From Chloroflexota bacterium (lineage in GTDB: Bacteria > Chloroflexota > Anaerolineae > B4-G1), in contig JAAEPW010000773.1 of NCBI GenBank assembly GCA_024232355.1, forward strand, positions 1 through 38,292: a stretch of DNA of 38,292 nt, written 5' to 3'. The position numbers and the translations under genes are program-made. The notes below the pieces were generated by a model, which was given only the letters and a program-made list of their open reading frames with translations, was not told the DNA's origin and searched no databases. Position 1 is the first letter of the stretch, and each line of letters opens with the position of its first letter. Of the stretch, positions 26,128 to 35,100 are shown piece after piece.

Positions 26128-29100
26128 TCACGGTGCCCAGATCAACCACACTTTGCTGGCACTGACCACAGACCCGTATACATCTTGATATTCAAGTATT
26201 ACGTTTCCATCCGCGATAGCTTCCACCACCTGACGTGATATCTCTACGATGGCTGGCTCCGGTGGCACTCCTTCAGAGCTAAAAGTGTAGGAGAAGATTT
26301 CACTATAGTCTTGGATCAACACCAGTTGGTCATCCACCATAATGGAAAGCACTTGATGCGGATCACTGGAAAAGTAGAATTGTCCACCGGCGGGTATCTC
26401 GCCATCCAATGACAAAGTGGTTGTGTAGAACGTTTCTCCCTGCTCTGTCACCGGACGGGTGATGATTTCGGGGATAGATTGCTCAATCAGTGGGTATGGC
26501 TGCGGTGGTCCCCAGTTGCGCAGTACTAGTGGGAGATAGACCGAGGACGTCCCAGGAGGTTCCCCAATGACAAACACAACCTGACCGGCATTGTTATCCA
26601 GGCTAAAATCTTGCCCAGCATCCAACGAGGCGATTTCCAGTGGCACAGTGATCCTATCACCGACCTCCCAATTGTGATCCGAATCAACCTGGGTCGTTAT
26701 CGTGATGATGCCCGCCGCGCCTGGGTCAATGACGGTCAGTAGTCCCACGTAGGGTGTGTCGCCTGTCTGCTGTGGTGATAACCCCAGGCTGTTCGGTCGA
26801 ACGAATGACAACCCATTGGGTAGCACAGCATTGATGACCACGTCCAAAGCGACCTTGTTGCCAGCGTTGCCAAAGGCAAATCTGAACTGCGCCATACCAC
26901 CAGGCTGGACGTACGTCCGCACCGGCTGAGCCTCGGCGATGATGAGGTCGGCCCATAGGAAGGCGACGCCGCTCTCTCCTTGTGCGTCCCCGGCTTTTGC
27001 CGTTACAGTAGCCGTAACCGGACCGTTGGCATTGGAGGTAAGTGTGGCTTGCGCAACGCCGTTGACCGTCTGGGTTTGCGTCGGTGATAGCGCGCCGGCA
27101 TCGGTGCTGAACTCGACCAGCGTGCCGTCGGCGACCGGGTAGCCGCGTCTATCGGTGACGGTGGTTGTGATGATAGTGCTGGAGACGCCATCGCCGGGAA
27201 TGCCGCTCTGATCGGGAGTGAGTGTGATGGTGTAAGCTGGACCGGGCACAATATGCAGGACGGTCGACGCACTGCTGCTTTTGCTGCCGACGGTACCAGA
27301 AAAGATAACCGTATAGTCTCCCGGTGGTACATCGGGCGGCGCGTAGAGATGAGCCTGCACCGAGGCATGATTCCCCTGGGCAAAGAGGTAAAGCGACTCC
27401 TGTTCCAGGTAGACCGACGCCGTGCCGGAGATGACCGCCCCCCCGTCTAACTGGACAAAGTCGCACATATTCCCCATAGACGGTGCAGTGGTGCGGGCAG
27501 TGATGGTTACCAGTGCCGTTTCCCCGGCGACGATCTCTTGCACCGGCGGCGCTTCCAGCGTAACGGGTGTATTACATACCACCGGTGCGGTCTCGGTGAC
27601 GACCGCCGACGCTGTGTTAAGCGCGCTCTCGTTGCCAGAGAGGTCGTAGGCGCTCACGCCAACGAAATAGAACAAGCCGTTATCCAGACCAGGCAGGGTA
27701 ATGTGTGTCACATCGCCTACATCCACCGTAGCGGTAAGCCCCCTATGCTCTGTGATGATCCTGGTACCGGTGATGAAAACAGGATCGCTGATGGTACCGG
27801 TATAGGTGACAAAGGAACTGGTGTAGGTGATGATGCTGGTATCGGTCAGGGTGCGGTAATAAACGCGATAGCCCCACAGGTCCGGTTCGGTGTTGGCCGC
27901 CCAGTTGAGCCCAAGTTCGTTTTCATCGGGAGTGACCACCAGGTGCGCGGGCGGTGCGGGCGGGGTATCGTCCACCACGCGGATGGAACCGGGCGCGTAG
28001 GCGTGGACGGGCGGGTGGCGCTCATCTTCGACACTGGCATAGACGTGGTAGACGCCGGCCGGCCGCGGGTTCTGGGCCGTGTTCCAGACATAGCTCCAGG
28101 AGCCATCGGGATTGAGTGGCACGTCCTCGGCCAGCAAGCGCCCGCTGTAGACGGTGATGGTCTCGGTGGTGGTGATACCGTTTTCGTCGCTGACGAGCAA
28201 CTCGGCGGTGGGGGTGACGATGGTGTATAGGGAAAGCACCGTATCGGTATAGGCGCCACCTACCTGGCCCTGGATGGTGATGGTGGGATCGGCGGGGGTT
28301 TCGGCTGCGGCGGGCGTCTCGACGGTGACGGTGGAGAATGCGCTCGCCCCAATGACCATCAGATGATAGTGGTCTTGTGCGGGCGGGTTCTCTACCAGCA
28401 AGTGCCAACTACCTGGTTGAGGCTCCTGGACCGCGTACAGGACTTGATGGGTATCGGTGTACGCTTCGTAATGGATGAGTGGGTCGCTGGCTGCGACGGT
28501 GGGCGTGATGACGTTCCCGCTCGGCGAGACGAGCGCGAGGGTGGGCGTGCCCGTGTACCAGCCCATCGCAAAGATGATGCCCTCTGAATCATCTTTGACC
28601 TCAACGTATTGCTCGTCTACGCTAGACGCTGTACTGAGCAGCGCCATTCTACGCGGTGGTTCGAGCAATTCGTAACTGTCCAGGTTGGTCACGTCTATAT
28701 GCCCGGATGTATCTATATATAGCCCAAATCTGATGCCAAAGAACTCGACTGTGCCTTTAGCGCCCCATCTGCCGTTCTTAAATTCACCCAGATCAACCCC
28801 AAGACGGGCCAGAGTGATGTCGTTGGGCGGGATAGCCGTACCCCAGCAGTGGCGCTTCATCCTGATCTTGCACCAGCACTTCCATACTTCCCACCATTCG
28901 CCATCGCAGCCGCATTTAAGCTCCGGCACGTCAATGCACAGTTCCCATCTCCCCAATAGCCCTTTGGGCAGGCGAAGCGTCAATCGCCCGGACGCGGTAA
29001 AGTGTGTACGCCCATCCGAGGACCAGATATTGACGCTTACGTTACCCTCCAAGACGCGATCCTTGGTGCAAAAGTCGTACTCGCTCATCAGCCCTCTGGC

Positions 29101-32100
29101 GCGTGTGATGCTGGCCTCCATCGTGGCCTGGATGTACTCGTTCAACGCCAGCGCGCTGCCCTGAATGCCGAATTGGCCCCATGTATCTACCCACCCACCT
29201 ACCCGGCCGTGGACGATCCAACTGGGCGCGGATTCATAGTCAAAGATCAGATCAAAGCGAATGGGGTCACTGAGCCGCACCTTGCCCTCAATGCCGGTGA
29301 TAAAGATGCCGGTGGCATCTACCGGGATGCGGAAACCGCCGCCATAGATATGCACGCTGGCCTCGCGCAATTCGTAGCGCCAGGTGGGTGGGTCGGGCGT
29401 GCCAAAAACGACGCGACAATCCACAGACATCATGCCCGGCACGGCAATGTCGGCCCGACCATCAAAGAGGTAGCCGCCGCTATCAAACGTCAATCGCACG
29501 CGGGCCTCGCGGATACCCAGCCCGCTGCCGCCGCCGACGTTGAAGGATGGCAAGCGGATGTCCACATTACCACCGTCAATGGTCAGCCCGCTGGCGTTGA
29601 TGCGCACGTTGTTGATGTTGGTGCGATAATTCCCCAACGATGCCGGCAGCGACAGCTTGGCCCGACCGGCGTGAAACCCGCCGGACGAAAGGGTGCTGTT
29701 GCGGGCCTCGACCGTCAGCCCGGCGACCTCAAAGCCCAGGTTGCTGCGCAACGTGATCTTGTCTGGGCTGGCGTTCAGGTTGGTCAGTGTGATCTCTTGA
29801 TCGTACAAGTCGGAGGGCAAGCGCAGAGTCAGTTCCTGGATCTCGACGCCCTGGCGTGCCAAGCTGATCTTGTCGTACGGAATGCGCACCTGGAGGCCGA
29901 ACAGGCTGGCTTGAACGTCGGTGGCAAAGCTACCGCCCAGGATGTAGGGAGAACGGTAGCTGAGTTGCAGGTCGTGGATCTGCACCTGCGTGCTATCCAG
30001 CGCCGGGATGGTCAGCGTGGTGGTCAAGACGTGCAGTTCCTCGCCCACCAGGGTGGCTTTGGACGCCTCCAGCGACCAGCCGCGCACCCCAAAGCGGAAA
30101 TCGGCGCTCAGGCTGCCGGCCTTGACGCCGGTGGCGGGGTCGAGGCAAACGTCGCTAAAGTAGAGCGTTGTACGGCCCAGGTAGTAGGGCAACGCCACGC
30201 TGATCTCTGGCGCGCAGACTCCGGCGTCACTCAGCGTAAATCCCTGGGTGGCATCCGCCCGCCAGTCCCCAATGTCGAGGCGCTGGGGGTCGGTGAGGGA
30301 GCCGTACAAATGCCCATCGGGCGTCACGCCGACGTTGGCAAAGTGATACGTTCTGCCACCCAGGTCCACCGGCTGCGTGGGAAAGGTCAGGTCGGCCTGG
30401 GGGATACGAACGCCGTTTTCGTCCAGTATTAGCCCAGTGGCGTGCAACTGCCAGCCGAGGAAATCAAAGTCGAACTCGCTCATGCTCAAGCCCCCGCTCT
30501 GGATGCTGCCGTCGGCGGCGATGAGCAAGTCGGTAAAGGTGAGGGCCAGCGGGTCGCTGTCTGGCGTGAGCGGAAAGGGGAAGGACAGGGTGGCACTGAT
30601 GACGTGCAGGCCCGCATCACTGAGGGTGGCATTGTGGGCCGCCAGGCTGACCCCGGCGATCTCGAACTGGAAATCGCCCTGGATGTTGCCGTAGGCGATG
30701 GTGCCGTCGGTGTTGACGTAGAGGTCGGTCAGCAGCGCAGTGGTGCCGCCAGGCAAGGTGATGATCGATGTGGGAAAGAGCAGGCCATGGTCGCTATCTA
30801 GTACCATATCATAGTAAGCGACGCCCCACCCACCCAGGTTCACGGCGACCGGCTGCTCAAACTCGACGTATCCGGCAAAGACACCATCAGGATAAACGTA
30901 GCAAGTGGGGATACTAACGGTGATCCCCATCGGCAACGTCAGCTCGGGGTTGAGGACCAGGCCGTAACTATCGAGATATCCACCATCGATGGATGTCGGC
31001 AGCCCCCCCACGTTAAAATCAGTCGGGCCTACCACGGCATCCACGCTGCCCCCGTTATTCACGAAAAAGTCCACCTGGGTGCTAATATCGAGCAGGCCGT
31101 CCACGTGGCTCTCGATCTGCGCCGTGCCGCTGAGGGTGCCTTGCAGAACGTTCACCGTCACGCCCACGGTGTCAGTGGGCACGGTAAAGCCGCTCAGGTT
31201 GTCGAACAGGTAGGATGCGTCAGGGCCAAGCGTGACCAGGCCGGTATCGGGAGTGACGTCGAACGGCCCGTCCAGCACCGGGTAGAGCCGGTTGGCCAGC
31301 AGCGAGAGCCGTCCCTCGCCGGTGATGGTTCCGTTGGTCTCATCCAAGATTACGTGGCCGCCCACGTCCTCGTCAAGGAACACGTCGGCCCGCGAGGGGC
31401 TGCCGACGCGCACCCGCCCGCTAAAGCGCCAGCGCCCACCGCCCAGGTCGGTCCTGGTATCAGCGTAAACGCAGACTTGGTTCACACAGTCCGAATCCTG
31501 CGGCCGCACTGTGACCAGCGTGGCCGTCCGGGTGTAGACATAGCCCGCGCCATCATCCAAATACATCACGTTGGCGATGGGGATGCCGTCGCTGAGGGCC
31601 GATGAGACGCTGACCACACAGGTCATCGTGATCGAGCTGTTCCCCGTAATCACGCCGCTCCACTCCAGTCGATGTTCTCCGGCATTGTAGGCCAGGCCAG
31701 GGCTGGCCGAGACGAAGGAGATGTCCGCCGGCAGCGGGTCGGTGAGGGTGGCGTTGGCGTCCACAGAGTTGGCGTTGATCAACGCCAGCGTGTAGGTGGC
31801 CGCGCGTCCCACGCGCACGAAAGGACGGTCAACGGTCTTGATGGTGTACCACAGGTCAGACACGCCGGCGCGGATGGTTACGCCGCGCTCCAGGCCTGGG
31901 TTATAGCCATCGTCAATGGTGGCGGTGACGACGATGGTGTGATCCGGCGGGGCGGTATCCGAGACGACGGCCCGAAAGCCCAGTTGCGTCGTCGCCCCTT
32001 CGGCCAGCGGACCGTTCCACTCGACCTGCTTCTGGGCCGCGTTGTAGCTGGCGCCACCGGTCAGATCGCTCACGCTGTGGAGGTAGGCCGGGATGGGGAC

Positions 32101-35100
32101 AAGCACCGTGATCTGTGGCGCGTCAATATCGGCGTTGCGCAGCGTCAGGGTCAGGGCCACCGTTTCGCCCAGGGGGATGATGGGCTTGTCTACGACCAGT
32201 TGGCTGCCGCCCAGGTTGGGCACGGCGACAGTGGTGACCACAGTGCGGGTGATGGTAGCGGTGACAAAGTCCTGGGGCGTGACTGTGACTGCGTGCGAGA
32301 GGACTGTACCGGCGCTCAGACCGCTCCCGACCTGGGCGACGTAGCTGACGGTGACGGGCAGCCCCACGGTGAGCGGGCCGCTCCAACTGACCGTTCCGCC
32401 CGCGCAGCCGCCATTGCCCGCGCTGGCCCAAAAATCGCCCGTGCAGGTAGTGCCAGACGGCAGCGCACCGGAAGCGCTGGACGACGGCGCGTGCATAGTG
32501 CCGGCGTTCTCCAACCGCAGCGCGTAGGTGAGCGGGTCGCCGGGGCGCACGCGGGCCGGAGCATCCAGTGTGGATGTATCGAGGGTAGGTTCCGAGTAGA
32601 TGGTGACGGCTGGAGCGGTCAGAGTGACGGTGTTGGTGATCCCGTCATTGACCGTAGCAGTGTTGGTGATCTGCATACCTATGGGCAGCAGGTTGTCCAA
32701 TTGCACCTGGTAGCTTATGGTGACCGGCAACCCCACGGTGAGCGGTCCCATCCATTGGAAGACGCCGTCGGCGTAGCCGGTCGCGCCGGCGCCGGGCGGC
32801 GTGATCTGGACGTTGCCTACCCAGGTGGCGTTGGCCGGGAGGGTATCGCTGTAGACGGCCAAGGGAACATGCATATCGCCATGATTGGCGAGGACAGCGG
32901 TGTAGGTGACAAGCTTGGTGGGCTGAGCGCGGGTGGGCGTCGCGTACAGGCCAGATAGCGTGAAATCCGGCGCGGAGCGGACGGTAACGGCCATTGAACC
33001 CTCGCACAATGGTTGGCCGTTACGCATCGCGGTGGCGACAACTTGCGTGCCATCCGGCAGCGGGGCGTCCAGTTGGGCCAGCACCGTGATGGTCACCTGC
33101 CCACTGGGTGTGATGGTGCCCTGCCAGCGGATGCCCGTCTCGTAACCCGGCTGGCCTTGATGATCTTGGTCTGTGTACAGCACGACAGGTTCCCCTTGGC
33201 TGGCGGTGGTGGTGATAAACGTGGTGTGCTCGGCCAGCGCCCACGCTACGTCCACACCAGGGGCAGGAAGAGGGTCGGCGTTGCTCAGGACGAGGGTGTA
33301 GGTCAGCAGGCTGCCAGGGGGGGCGACGGCCGGCTCTACCGCGCAGGTAGAGGGAGAAAGATCAGCGATATGAACACGGAAGGGATAGCTGTTGGCCCCG
33401 TAGGGCGGGCGGGTGACCAGGCCGCCCCGCCGATAATCCGAATGAGGCACGATGCGAAAGCTGACGTTGTCGCTGCGGCGGACGCCGTCGGCCAGGGCGT
33501 CCCACAAAAGATAGTAGGCCTGCCCATATTCGGGGTCGGTGCTGGTTTCCAGGTTGGTGAGACGGCTTTCCAAACCTTCGTCCTTGATGTCGATGACTGT
33601 GGCCGGCAACCACTGCCCTCCGCCGTGAAGGGAGTAGTAGGCATCTACGTGGTGAACCGGGTCGGCCTGGTCATCAAAAAGCTGGAAGGGGATAGTGATG
33701 ACGGGCGTGTTCAGCACGACGGCGCTGTGGATGCCCGGCGCGACCGCCGTGCCGTCCAACGTTCCATCCTGCGACCTGACCAACGCCCTGGCGGGGCTGT
33801 TGGGCAAGGAAGGGCTGACGTGCAAGTGGGATTCGTACACCCGGTTGACCTGTCCATAGTTGCCCACCGCCACATCCAGGTCGCCGTCGTTGTCCCAATC
33901 GCCCCAGGCGGTGTCGTAGGTGTCGTCGACGTCTGGCGAGTTCCAAGCGGCGTATGCGCCCAGGTCGCCGTTTGTATTGCGGTACACCCGGTTAGGGTTG
34001 CCGCCGTTACCCGCGATCACGTCCAGGTCGCCGTCGCTATCCCAATCGCCCCATTCTATGCTGTGGGTATTGTCCCATTCGGACAGATTCCAGGCCCGGA
34101 CAAAGGTGTCGCCGCCATCATTGCGATAACCCCAATTGGGCTGACCGTCGTTGCCGGCCAGCATGTCCAGGTCACCGTCGCCGTCGTAATCGGCCCAGGC
34201 GATACTGTCGGTATTGTCTGTCTCGGCAGAACTCCAGACCAACGTGAAATCATTGCCATCGTTGCGATAGACGCGGTTGGGTTGGCCATCGTTGCCCACA
34301 GCCAAGTCAGGGTCGCTGTCGTCGTCGTAATCGCCCCAGGCCAAATTCTGGGTCTGGTCGCTCTCCAGTGAACTCCAGGCAGTGGTCAGCGTGCCACCAG
34401 CATTGTGATAGAGACGGTTCGGCTGATCGTAGTTACCCGCCGCCAGATCCAGGTCACCGTCGCCATCCCAGTCCCCCCAGGCCAATGCGCGGGTGTCCTC
34501 ATTTTCCGGCGAACTCCAAACCAGAGTTAGGCTGATCTCGCTGCTACTGACATTTTCGTAAAGTTGGTTAACCCCATTGTTCCCTACAGCCAGATCGAGG
34601 TCGCTATCGCTATCCCAATCAGTCCAAGCCAGGTCGTGGGTATTGTTGCCAGAAGGCGCGCTCCATGCCAGTGTCATTGTGCTCCACTCAGGGTCGAAGA
34701 TATCCAGGTCCCGCCGGTAGACGCGCACCGGCTGTCCCCAGTTGCCTGCTGCTAAATCCAGGTCACCGTCGCTATCTGTATCGCCCCAGGCCACACTGCG
34801 GGTGTTATCACGCGCCGTGGAACGCCAGGCCATGGTCAGCGCCCCGCCGTCGTTGCGGTACACGCAGTTGGGGTGGTCGTTTCCCCCGGCCAGGTCGGGG
34901 TCGCCGTCGCCGTCCCAATCCCCCCAGGCTACGCTCTTGGTGCGATCTCTCTCCGCCGATGTCCAGGCCATAGTCAGCGTCCCGCCGTCGTTGCGGTACA
35001 CGCGGTTGAAGTCCCAGAAGTTTCCCACGGCCAGGTCGGGGACGCCGTCGCCGTCCCAATCCCCCCAGGCTACGCTAATGGTGCCATCGCTCTCTGCCGA

